Source: Streptomyces sp. 2131.1 (GTDB lineage Bacteria > Actinomycetota > Actinomycetes > Streptomycetales > Streptomycetaceae). From it: a DNA stretch of 64,000 nucleotides. The notes under the pieces were generated by a model, which saw nothing but the letters and a program-made list of their open reading frames with translations, made no database searches and had not been told where the DNA came from. The stretch is taken from assembly GCF_900105515.1 (NCBI RefSeq), contig NZ_FNSY01000001.1, positions 5,320,001-5,384,000 on the forward strand, in the 5' to 3' direction. Position 1 is the first letter of the stretch. The number at the start of each line of letters is the position of its first letter. The position numbers and the translations under genes are program-made. Below, piece by piece: positions 46,973 through 59,304 of this stretch.

Positions 46973-48294
46973 CGGGACACCGCCCCGGCGCCCGCGGACC
47001 CGGCCGCGGCGGGGGCCGGCGGTGTGTCCTCGACGAGGGCACGGCATGTCGGTGCGGCCGGGCCCGCCCGGTCCGGTTCGGGGTCCGGTTCGTTGGTTGG
47101 GCTGTGACCGGTCCGTTCGGCCGGGATCACCCGGTCCGGTTCGTGGGCCGCCGCTGGGCTGTGACCCGTTCGTTCGGCCCGGCCCGCCGTCCGGCCGGCC
47201 GTCGGCGTACGGCGCGGTGGTTCGTCCGTCGCGGCCGCCGCGGCGGCCCCCGCCACCAGCAGGTCCGCGATGTCCACCACGTGGTGGCCCCGCATCGACG
47301 GCAGGCAGCTGCCGCGGACCGGGCCGATCGCATCCGACCAGATGCGCGGGATCGCCGACGCGCCGTGCAGGGCGCCGGACAGTGCGCCCGCCACCGCCGC
47401 CGTCGTGTCGGCGTCGCGGCCCATGTTGACCGCCGTCAGCACCGCCGTACGGAAGTCGCCGCGCGCCGCCGCGAACGCGCCGAAGGCCAGGCCCACCGCC
47501 TCCGGGGCCAGGTCGGTCCACGGGTAGCCGCCGACCACCACGGCCGAGCGGACCGCGCGTTCGCCGGTGAGGCGGTCGGGGTACGGGCGCTGCGCCGTGG
47601 TCACCGCGCGGCGCAGGGAGCGGGCGGTCCAGGAGTCCATGGGGACGACGGAGAGCGCGGCGGCGATGACGGAGGTGACCGAGGCGCCGGTCATCGCGGC
47701 GGCCACCCCGGCGGCCACCGCCTGGCCGCCGTAGATGCCCTCGCCCTCGTGGCTGACCCGGCCGTCGACCGCGACCAGCCGGGCCGCCTCGGCGGGCCGC
47801 CCGGCCGCGAAGACGCCGAAGGGCGCGGCCCGCATGGCCAGGCCGTCGCTCCAGGCGTGCCGGTGCTGCGCGGAGATCGGCGCGGCCAGGCCCCGGCGCA
47901 GGTTCTCCAGCGTGCCGCGCTCGCTGAAGCCGGCGCCCCGGAACGGCCCCTCGTCCACGTCGGCGATCCACAGCCGCCAGGCCCGCTCGACGTCGGTGAC
48001 CGTCAGCTCCGAGCCGTGCCGGGCCAGCAGCAGCCCGGAGAAGATCGCGTACTCCGTGTCGTCGGTGCCCGCCGGGTCGTCGCTGACGAAGCCCTCGATC
48101 CGCCCCCAGCGGCGGCGGATCTCGGACGGCCGCATGTTCTCCGCCGGGGCGCCGAGCGCGTCCCCGACCGCGAGCCCGAGCAGCGCGCCCCTGGCCCGGT
48201 CGCGCGCCCCGCCCGGGGCCGGCTCGTCCGGGGGGTGTGCCGTCCGTGTGCCGCCCGTCCGCGGCGCCGTCGGATTTCCTGCGACCGTCTCCAT
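46969..48294 (-). CDS. ADP-ribosylglycohydrolase family protein, paralogue 4
   Basis: 441 residues, first gene of the operon. GALLGLAVGDALGAPAENM, GTDDTEYAIFSGLLLA and NMGRDADTTAAVAGALSGAL are the expected active-site motifs, so it is probably active. The C-terminal 85 residues are low-complexity with repeated AERTGHSP and EPDR units, encoded by imperfect DNA repeats. The ATG at 48294 has GAAGGG about 9 bases upstream. The promoter must lie in the 273-base gap shared with the divergent VIT gene. Confidence 0.87.
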   Translation of the reverse strand: METVAGNPTAPRTGGTRTAHPPDEPAPGGARDRARGALLGLAVGDALGAPAENMRPSEIRRRWGRIEGFVSDDPAGTDDTEYAIFSGLLLARHGSELTVTDVERAWRLWIADVDEGPFRGAGFSERGTLENLRRGLAAPISAQHRHAWSDGLAMRAAPFGVFAAGRPAEAARLVAVDGRVSHEGEGIYGGQAVAAGVAAAMTGASVTSVIAAALSVVPMDSWTARSLRRAVTTAQRPYPDRLTGERAVRSAVVVGGYPWTDLAPEAVGLAFGAFAAARGDFRTAVLTAVNMGRDADTTAAVAGALSGALHGASAIPRIWSDAIGPVRGSCLPSMRGHHVVDIADLLVAGAAAAAATDEPPRRTPTAGRTAGRAERTGHSPAAAHEPDRVIPAERTGHSPTNEPDPEPDRAGPAAPTCRALVEDTPPAPAAAGSAGAGAVSR

Positions 48295-48567
48295 CGCGTC
48301 GACCCTTCGCTCGTACCGAGCCAGTACTCGTCCCTGTGGGATCCGTTCCACGCGGAGCCCGGACGAAGGCCGGTTATGCACACAAAAGGGCCACTCGGAT
48401 GAAACCTTCCGGACAGCAAGGCAAGCCGTACCTATCCGGTCACATAGCGTGGTAAGTACGGCCTTCCTTGCTGGCAGGAGCGATTTTTCGTGCGTACTTT
48501 CGATGGTGTCGAGCACCGGCGGGCGGGCAGGAGGTCCGTCGCCGGAAGCAGGGGAGAGGGATAAGCC
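48295..48567. promoter_or_regulatory. Divergent intergenic region with an 18-base-arm inverted repeat
   Basis: The region between the ADP-ribosylglycohydrolase operon and the VIT gene contains arms 48414-48431 and 48456-48473, matching at 16 of 18 positions around a 24-base spacer. TAGCGT (48445-48450) within the spacer resembles a -10 box for the VIT gene. A GATTTTTCG run follows. It could be an operator or an attenuator hairpin; no known metal-repressor box was recognised. Confidence 0.5.
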
Positions 48568-49302
48568 GTGGCCATCATCGAGACCGACGCCGTACTGCAC
48601 GAGGCGCACCGGGACAACCACACCCACCGCGACGTCAACGGCGGCTGGCTGCGTCCGGCGGTCTTCGGTGCGATGGACGGGCTCGTCTCGAACCTCGCCC
48701 TGATGACCGGGGTCGCCGGCGGCGACGTCTCGCACCGCACCATCGTCATCACCGGCCTCGCCGGACTGGCCGCCGGCGCCTTCTCCATGGCGGCCGGCGA
48801 GTACACCTCCGTCGCCTCCCAGCGCGAGCTGGTCGAGGCCGAGCTGGACGTCGAGCGGCGCGAGCTGCGCAAGCACCCGGTGGACGAGGAGCGGGAGCTG
48901 GCCGCGCTCTACGAGTCCCGGGGCGTCGAGCCCGCGCTCGCCCGCGAGGTCGCCCGGCAGCTCTCGCGCGACCCGGAGCAGGCCCTCGAAATTCACGCCC
49001 GCGAGGAGCTGGGCATCGACCCGGGCGACCTGCCCTCGCCGCTGGTGGCCGCCTTCTCCTCGTTCGGTGCCTTCGCGCTCGGCGCGCTGCTGCCCGTGCT
49101 GCCGTTCCTGCTGGGGGCGAGCGCGCTGTGGCCGGCCGTGCTGCTGGCGCTCGCCGGGCTGTTCGGCTGCGGCGCGGTGGTGGCCCGGGTGACCGCCCGC
49201 AGCTGGTGGTTCAGCGGACTGCGCCAGCTGGCCCTCGGTGGTGCGGCCGCCGCGATCACGTACGGGCTCGGCGCGCTGTTCGGCGTGGCCGTGGGCGGCT
49301 GA
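48568..49302 (+). CDS. VIT1/CCC1 family transporter (Fe/Mn)
   Basis: 244 residues. WLRPAVFGAMDGLVSNLALMTGVAGG is the first-span signature, and GLAAGAFSMAAGEYTSVASQRELVEAEL carries Glu and Met residues of the metal path. A charged cytoplasmic segment of about 70 residues precedes three C-terminal spans. Family members move Fe2+ or Mn2+ out of the cytoplasm. The GTG start has GGGAGAGGG upstream. It is divergent from the ADP-ribosylglycohydrolase operon. Confidence 0.9.
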   Translation: MAIIETDAVLHEAHRDNHTHRDVNGGWLRPAVFGAMDGLVSNLALMTGVAGGDVSHRTIVITGLAGLAAGAFSMAAGEYTSVASQRELVEAELDVERRELRKHPVDEERELAALYESRGVEPALAREVARQLSRDPEQALEIHAREELGIDPGDLPSPLVAAFSSFGAFALGALLPVLPFLLGASALWPAVLLALAGLFGCGAVVARVTARSWWFSGLRQLALGGAAAAITYGLGALFGVAVGG

Positions 49303-49320
49303 CCGGAACTTCTTCCCGCC

Positions 49321-49352
49321 GTAACGGGCCGGTCGCGCAACCGGCCCGTTAC
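49321..49352 (+). terminator. Terminator after the VIT gene
   Basis: A perfect 13-bp stem (49321-49333 with 49340-49352) with a six-base loop lies 18 bases past the stop. Confidence 0.88.
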
Positions 49353-49711
49353 GCGTACGCCACGCGTGTGACGTACGTCTTGGTCCGCGCCACTGGGCGG
49401 GAACGCTCCCAGCACCGTAAAATGAGTCTCTATGCAGGGCTGCACATAAGTAGCCACAACCCGGCGGTTTCGTTTGTTCCGCCACCGGGCAAGAGCCGTA
49501 GACACCGCAGGCAACGACGCCTGCTCTCCGCGTCTCCCGGGCGCCGATCCTCCGACAGCGACCCATTCCACCGTCCTTCACGGTGTCCGCATGTTGGAAC
49601 GGTTCATCCGCTTTTTGAGAAGCGCCCCATCATGTAATCTGCACGAAATTTCGCAGAGGGCCAACGTCGTCCCTCGGCACTGCATATGCCACGACGACGA
49701 CGGGAGAGCCG
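49353..49711 (+). promoter_or_regulatory. gltB upstream region
   Basis: This gap before gltB is AT-richer than its surroundings. TAAAAT (49418-49423) and TAATCT (49635-49640) resemble -10 boxes; neither has a convincing -35. Between them lie small hairpins, such as GCAGGC/GCCTGC (49507-49524). A palindrome CGAAATTTCG (49644-49653) lies just after the second -10 and may be an operator. A 71-codon frame from ATG 49422 has no ribosome-binding site and is probably not a gene. Confidence 0.45.
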
Positions 49712-54263
<4,552 letters not shown>

Positions 54264-54271
<8 letters not shown>

Positions 54272-55724
54272 CCCCAAGGGCTTCCTGACCACCGGCCGCG
54301 AGGTCGCCGAGACCCGCCCGGTGGGCGAGCGCGTCAAGGACTGGAACGAGGTCTACGTTCCGGGCTCGCTGCTCCCGATCATCAGCAAGCAGGCCGGCCG
54401 CTGCATGGACTGCGGCATCCCGTTCTGCCACAACGGCTGCCCCCTCGGAAACCTCATCCCCGAGTGGAACGACTACGCCTACCGCGAGGACTGGTCCGCC
54501 GCCTCCGAGCGGCTGCACGCCACGAACAACTTCCCGGAGTTCACCGGGCGGCTGTGCCCGGCCCCCTGCGAGTCGGCGTGCGTGCTCGGCATCAACCAGC
54601 CGGCAGTCACCATCAAGAACGTCGAGGTCTCGATCATCGACAAGGCGTGGGGCAACGGCGACGTCACCCCGCAGCCGCCCGAGCGCCTCTCCGGCAAGAC
54701 CGTCGCCGTCATCGGCTCCGGTCCGGCCGGCCTCGCCGCCGCCCAGCAGCTGACCCGGGCCGGCCACACCGTCGCCGTCTACGAGCGCGCGGACCGCATC
54801 GGGGGCCTCCTCCGCTACGGCATCCCCGAGTTCAAGATGGAGAAGTCGCACATCAACCGCCGCATCGAGCAGATGCGCGCGGAAGGCACCAAGTTCCGCA
54901 CCGAGATCGAGATCGGCCGGGACATCGACGCCGCGAAGCTGCGCCGCCGCTACGACGCCGTGGTCATCGCCGCCGGTGCCACCGTCTCCCGCGACCTGCC
55001 CGTCCCGGGCCGCGAGCTGAACGGCGTGCACTTCGCGATGGAGTACCTCCCGCTCGCCAACAAGGTGCAGGAGGGCGACCTGACGGTCTCCCCGGTCACC
55101 GCCGAGGGCAAGCACGTCGTCGTCATCGGCGGCGGCGACACCGGCGCCGACTGCGTCGGCACCGCGCACCGCCAGGGCGCCCTGTCGGTCACCCAGCTGG
55201 AGATCATGCCGAAGCCGGGCGAGGAGCGGAACGCCAACCAGCCCTGGCCGACCTTCCCCATGCTCTACAAGGTCACCTCCGCGCACGAGGAGGGCGGCGA
55301 GCGGGTCTACTCCGTCTCGACGACCCACTTCGAGGGCGACGAGGACGGCAACGTCCAGGCCCTCCACCTGATCGAGGTGGAGTTCAAGGACGGTAAGCTG
55401 GAGCAGAAGCCCGGCACCGAGCGGGTCATCCCCGCGCAGCTGGTCACGCTCGCGATGGGCTTCACCGGCACCGACCAGGCCAACGGTCTGGTCCAGCAGT
55501 TCGGTCTGGAGCTCGACGAGCGCGGCAACATCGCCCGCGACGCGGACTACGCCACCAACGTCGACGGCGTCTTCGTCGCCGGTGACGCGGGCCGCGGCCA
55601 GTCCCTCATCGTGTGGGCCATCGCCGAGGGCCGCTCCGCGGCACGCGGCGTGGACCGCTTCCTGACCGGAGCCAGCGCCCTGCCGGCCCCGATCCGCCCG
55701 ACGGACCGTTCCCTGATGGTCTGA
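54264..55724 (+). CDS. gltD: Glutamate synthase small subunit
   Basis: 486 residues, supplying electrons from NADPH to GltB. The N-terminal cysteine clusters [17 protein letters not shown] and [14 protein letters not shown] bind two 4Fe-4S clusters. The FAD site is [21 protein letters not shown] and the NADPH site [21 protein letters not shown], with a late [22 protein letters not shown]. It is translationally coupled to gltB by an eight-base overlap. A terminator follows 46 bases downstream. Confidence 0.97.
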
Positions 55725-55769
55725 TACGGCACACCAGACGTCCCGCACAACGGCGTGCGGAACTGAACG

Positions 55770-55811
55770 CGGCGCCTGCCCGTCCCCGACCGGACGATTC
55801 GGCAGGCGCCG
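55770..55811 (+). terminator. gltBD terminator
   Basis: An 11-bp perfect stem (55770-55780 with 55801-55811) with a 20-base loop lies between convergent genes and may act in both directions. Confidence 0.7.
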
Positions 55812-55857
55812 TGGCGCATTCGGAGCCGGGTACGGGCAGGCCCGGGCGGCCCGGACC

Positions 55858-57078
55858 TCAGACGGTCAGGGCCAGCGCACAGGTCGCGGCCGCCGTCGCC
55901 GTCACCGCGAGCACCAGACCCGTCAGCGCGAACCGCCGTACGCCGATGCGCGTCCCCTGGAACCGGCACCGCTCGAACCACAGCAGCGTCGCCAGCGATC
56001 CCCACGGCGTGACCAGCGGGCCCGCGTTCACCCCGATGAGCAGGGCCAGCAGCTGATGGTGGTTGTCCGCCGGGACGACCGCCTCGCCCGCCACGTACGC
56101 CGGAAGGTTGTTCAGCACGTTGGCGAGCCCGGCGCCCACCCCGGCGGTGCGGAGCATGCCCGCGAGGCCGTCGTCCGAGCCGAGCGCCCGCACCAGCAGC
56201 TCGTGCAGCCCGTGCGCGTTGACCGTCTCCACCACCAGGAACATCCCCGGCACCAGCACCAGCAGCCGCCACGGGACCAGCGAGAGCCGCAGCTCCTCGC
56301 GGCGCCGCACCGCGTACGCCGCCACCACGACGACCATCGCCACCAGCGAGGCGGACCACAGCGGCACGTCCACCGCCAGGATCGCCAGCAGGAACCCGGC
56401 ACACGCCACCGAGCACACACCCAGCAGCACCCGGTCCTCCGGCGACGGCACCGGCGGCGGGGTGTACGTGTCGGCGCCCCGCCGGCCCCGGCGCCAGTAG
56501 AACACCCACAGGCACAGAGCCGTCATCCCGATCGCCGCCAGTTGCGGCAGCCACATCACGGCCGCCAGCCCGGCCGGCGACAGCGCCACCCGGTCCGCCG
56601 CCAGCAGATTGGTCAGATTCGATACGGGCAGCAGCAGGCTCGCCGTGTTGGCCAGCCACACCGTCGTCATCGCCAGCGGCACCGCCGCGATGCCCACCCG
56701 CCCGGCCAGCGCCAGCATCACCGGAGTCAGCAGCACGGCCGTGGTGTCCAGGTTCAGGGTGATCGTGGTGAGCGACGCGAACGCCACGCACAGCCCGAAC
56801 AGCAGCGGATAACGCCCCCGCCCCGCCCGCGCCACCCACGCCGCGACCACGTCGAAGACCTGCGCCCGGCCCGCCAGCTCCGCCAGCACGATCACCGTGG
56901 CCAGGAACGCCAGCAGGGGCCCGATGCGCCGCAGCTGGTCCTGCGCCGGACCGGCGGGCAGCAGCCCGGTCGCCGCGAAGACCACTCCGAGCAGGAGCAG
57001 CCCGCCGGCCAGCCAGTCCAGGGGATGCAGCCGCCGCACCAGGGCACGCGAGCGCTCCGTGAAGTGATCGTTCCGCAT
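55858..57078 (-). CDS. SLC13/ArsB-type permease
   Basis: 406 residues with about 11 spans of the ion-transporter superfamily including ArsB and NhaD. Internally repeated hairpin motifs are visible: TTITLNLDTTAVLLTPVML in the first half and GAGLANVLNNLPAYVAGEAV with NAGPLVTPWGSLATLLW in the second, the sites that bind the anion and cation. A Na+-coupled anion or arsenite transporter is likely. The ATG has no good ribosome-binding site. There is no ars regulator nearby, so arsenite is not favoured. Confidence 0.82.
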   Translation of the reverse strand: MRNDHFTERSRALVRRLHPLDWLAGGLLLLGVVFAATGLLPAGPAQDQLRRIGPLLAFLATVIVLAELAGRAQVFDVVAAWVARAGRGRYPLLFGLCVAFASLTTITLNLDTTAVLLTPVMLALAGRVGIAAVPLAMTTVWLANTASLLLPVSNLTNLLAADRVALSPAGLAAVMWLPQLAAIGMTALCLWVFYWRRGRRGADTYTPPPVPSPEDRVLLGVCSVACAGFLLAILAVDVPLWSASLVAMVVVVAAYAVRRREELRLSLVPWRLLVLVPGMFLVVETVNAHGLHELLVRALGSDDGLAGMLRTAGVGAGLANVLNNLPAYVAGEAVVPADNHHQLLALLIGVNAGPLVTPWGSLATLLWFERCRFQGTRIGVRRFALTGLVLAVTATAAATCALALTV

Positions 57079-57115
57079 GCGCTCATCGTGTCAGACCGGG
57101 CCACCCCGGCCCCGC

Positions 57116-58039
57116 TCAGCCGGTCAGCGCCGACGTCTTGAGGACCACCAGAAGGATCAGCACCGCCGCCAGCACCACACAACCGGCTGTCTGCACCGCC
57201 GTACGCCGCCCGGCGGGGGCGTACGCGTACACGACGGTCACCGCCGCCCCGGTGAGCAGCCCGCCCAGGTGCGCCTCCCACGAGGTGAAGGCCGCCGAGA
57301 TGAGCATCCACACCAGGAACCCGGCCAGGAAGCTGTTGACCGCCTGCACGTCCCGGCCCAGGCGCCTGCTGATGACGTAGAACGCGGCCGCGAGCCCGAA
57401 CACCGCCCCCGACGCGCCCACCACCTGGTCGGACGGCGAGACCAGGTACACCAGCACCGAACCGCCCAGCGCGGCCAGCAGGTACAGGGCGAGGAAACGG
57501 ACCCGGCCCAGCTGCTCCTCGACGACCCGGCCGAGATTCCACAGGGCGTACATGTTGAACACGATGTGCAGCACCCCGAAGGGCAGCGCGCCGAACGACG
57601 TGCCCTCCGGCGGCAGATGCAGGAAGGACCCGGTCAGCAGCCGGTACCACTCGCCGTCCACCACCCCGACCGCGTCCAGCCCGGGGATGCCCCCGTCGAC
57701 GTAGAGGTACCGCCCGCCGTCCGCGTCGGTCAGCCCGGCGCCCGTCATCGCGAACCGGTCGACGACCCCCGGGCGTATCAGCTCCGCCACGTACGCGAGG
57801 ACGTTGAGGGCTATGAGCGCGTACGTGACGACCGGCACCGCGCTCCGCGCCACCGTCCCGCCGAACACCGTCCGGGCCCGGCGCACCGACCGCTGACCCT
57901 CCTTCACGCACTCCACGCACTGGTGGCCGACCGCCGCCTCCCGCATGCAGGAGGGGCATATGAAGCGCTCGCAGCGGACGCAGCTCACATACGTCTCGTA
58001 CGAGGGGTGGCGGTAGCACGTGCTGGCGGCGGCCTCCAT
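57116..58039 (-). CDS. Rhomboid family intramembrane serine protease
   Basis: 307 residues. The N-terminal 45 residues form a B-box-like zinc module (Cys8, His11, Cys20, Cys23, Cys28, Cys31, His39, Cys41, Cys44). Six or seven spans follow with Asn162 in HIVFNMYALW, nucleophile Ser210 in GASGAVFG and catalytic His257 in AHLGG, so the Ser-His dyad is complete. It would cleave membrane-anchored substrates. AAGGAG precedes the ATG. It lies upstream of the permease gene on the same strand with a 37-base gap. Confidence 0.93.
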   Translation of the reverse strand: MEAAASTCYRHPSYETYVSCVRCERFICPSCMREAAVGHQCVECVKEGQRSVRRARTVFGGTVARSAVPVVTYALIALNVLAYVAELIRPGVVDRFAMTGAGLTDADGGRYLYVDGGIPGLDAVGVVDGEWYRLLTGSFLHLPPEGTSFGALPFGVLHIVFNMYALWNLGRVVEEQLGRVRFLALYLLAALGGSVLVYLVSPSDQVVGASGAVFGLAAAFYVISRRLGRDVQAVNSFLAGFLVWMLISAAFTSWEAHLGGLLTGAAVTVVYAYAPAGRRTAVQTAGCVVLAAVLILLVVLKTSALTG

Positions 58040-58215
58040 GGCCGGCTCCTTCGTCTGTACGGGGATCGGGGGCCGGTGGGGGGACGGCGGCGATCAAGAT
58101 AGCGAACGCGCGACGACCGCCCCGACCCGGGCTCCGCACACCCGAACGGGTGGGGGACGACGGACCGGCGGGAAACCGGACAGAGGATGTCGGGATTGCC
58201 GAGTTGCATGGGCCC

Positions 58216-58722
58216 ATGACCACGAGCACCTGGACAGACTTCCGCACCGCCGAACCCGACTTCGCCGACACCGTGCGCCGCCGGTTCGCGCAATACAGGC
58301 ACCACGTCCTCGCCACGCTCCGCAAGGACGGATCGCCCCGGCTCACCGGCCTGGAGATCGACTTCTGGGAGGACGAGCCGCACCTCGGCATGATGCCGGA
58401 CTCCCGCAAGGCCCTCGACCTGCGCCGCGACCCCCGCTTCTCCGTGCACGCCAACCCCGGCCCCGGTTCCGACATGGCCGACGGCGACGTCCGCATCTCC
58501 GGCCGGGCGGTCGAGATCACCGACCCCGCCGTGCTCGCCCGTTTCATCGACGAGCGCACCCCGCCCGAACCCTTCCACCTGTTCCGCGTCGACCCCACCG
58601 AGGTGGTGCGCGTCGGCCTGGAGGGCGGCGACACCATCGTCATCACCACCTGGCGCCCCGGCCGCCCGCTGCGCACACTCCGCAGGGGCAACGAGGCGGG
58701 TACGGTCACCGAGGACCGCTGA
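58216..58722 (+). CDS. Pyridoxamine-5-phosphate-oxidase-like (split-barrel flavin-binding) protein
   Basis: 168 residues of the PNPOx-like split barrel: FAQYRHHVLATLRKDGSPRLTGLEIDF then LHLGMMPDSRKALDLRRDPRFSVHA-type strands (here HLGMMPDSRKALDLRRDPR). Such proteins bind FMN, F420 or haem and often act as reductases; the cofactor is not decidable here. It starts at the ATG at 58216, with no strong ribosome-binding site. It is divergent from the rhomboid gene and upstream of the cold-shock gene. Confidence 0.8.
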   Translation: MTTSTWTDFRTAEPDFADTVRRRFAQYRHHVLATLRKDGSPRLTGLEIDFWEDEPHLGMMPDSRKALDLRRDPRFSVHANPGPGSDMADGDVRISGRAVEITDPAVLARFIDERTPPEPFHLFRVDPTEVVRVGLEGGDTIVITTWRPGRPLRTLRRGNEAGTVTEDR

Positions 58723-58859
58723 GAGCGGCGGGCGGGCGGACCATGGGCGGGTGCCTGCCGAGAAGAAGCCCCGGGCGACCCCCGGCACCCGAGCGCCGTG
58801 ACGAACCCACCCGCCCCGCCTCCGCCACACGGCGGCGAGTCGTGCTACCGTTGGTCCCG

Positions 58860-58887
58860 TTGCAGTTTTGGTACCCATGAACATTAT
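58860..58887 (+). promoter_or_regulatory. Candidate promoter of the cold-shock gene
   Basis: TTGCAG (58860-58865) and CATTAT (58882-58887) resemble -35 and -10 boxes with a 16-base spacer. Transcription from here would give a 5' leader of about 120 bases, as is usual for cold-shock mRNAs. Confidence 0.5.
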
Positions 58888-58890
58888 GTG

Positions 58891-58929
58891 CGCCTGACGG
58901 GAATGCTTCGTCAGGCGCTTTATTGTTTT
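58891..58929 (+). terminator. Intrinsic terminator or attenuator ahead of the cold-shock gene
   Basis: CGCCTGACG (58891-58899) pairs perfectly with CGTCAGGCG (58909-58917) and is followed by CTTTATTGTTTT, a T-rich tail rare in this genome. It either ends the upstream flavin-protein transcript or attenuates cold-shock transcription in its leader. Confidence 0.75.
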
Positions 58930-59016
58930 CCGGCTTTCTCCGGATGGGGCTCAATGCGGCGACTTGGAATTCGTAAAGTGCGAATTTCCGGCACTGCACC
59001 TCCTTAGGAGAATGAC

Positions 59017-59220
59017 ATGGCTACTGGAACCGTGAAGTGGTTCAACTCCGAAAAGGGCTTCGGCTTCATCGAGCAGGACGGCGGCGGCGCCGACGTCTTC
59101 GCCCACTACTCGAACATCAACGCCTCCGGCTTCCGTGAGCTCGTCGAGGGCCAGAAGGTCAGCTTCGACGTCACGCAGGGCCAGAAGGGCCCGCAGGCGG
59201 AGAACATCGTCCCCGCCTAA
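59017..59220 (+). CDS. Cold-shock domain protein
   Basis: 67 residues, a single cold-shock domain. [20 protein letters not shown] contains RNP1 (KGFGFI) and DVFAHYSNI contains RNP2 (VFAHY). It binds single-stranded RNA and DNA and melts mRNA secondary structure. AGGAGA precedes the ATG by 7 bases. It lies upstream of a DEAD-box helicase gene, separated by a strong hairpin. The leader is long and contains an attenuator-like hairpin. Confidence 0.96.
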   Translation: MATGTVKWFNSEKGFGFIEQDGGGADVFAHYSNINASGFRELVEGQKVSFDVTQGQKGPQAENIVPA

Positions 59221-59240
59221 GCGTCGGACGCGTACCTCGC

Positions 59241-59276
59241 AGCCGGGGCCCGCACCGTGAGGTGCGGGCCCCGGCT
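59241..59276 (+). terminator. Strong hairpin between cold-shock and helicase genes
   Basis: A perfect 16-bp stem (59241-59256 with 59261-59276) with a GTGA (GNRA) tetraloop lies 20 bases past the cold-shock stop. It ends 28 bases before the helicase ATG, so read-through would be partial or regulated. Confidence 0.85.
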
Positions 59277-59304
59277 CGTGCTGTCCCAGGAGGACAATCC
59301 CCAT

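Noticed and set aside
49422-49637. 71-codon frame upstream of gltB starting MSLYAGLHISS
   Set aside because: No ribosome-binding site and an Arg/Ser/Pro-rich composition typical of noncoding high-GC DNA.
58798-59007. 69-codon frame before the cold-shock gene
   Set aside because: It crosses the promoter and terminator-like hairpin and has no ribosome-binding site.
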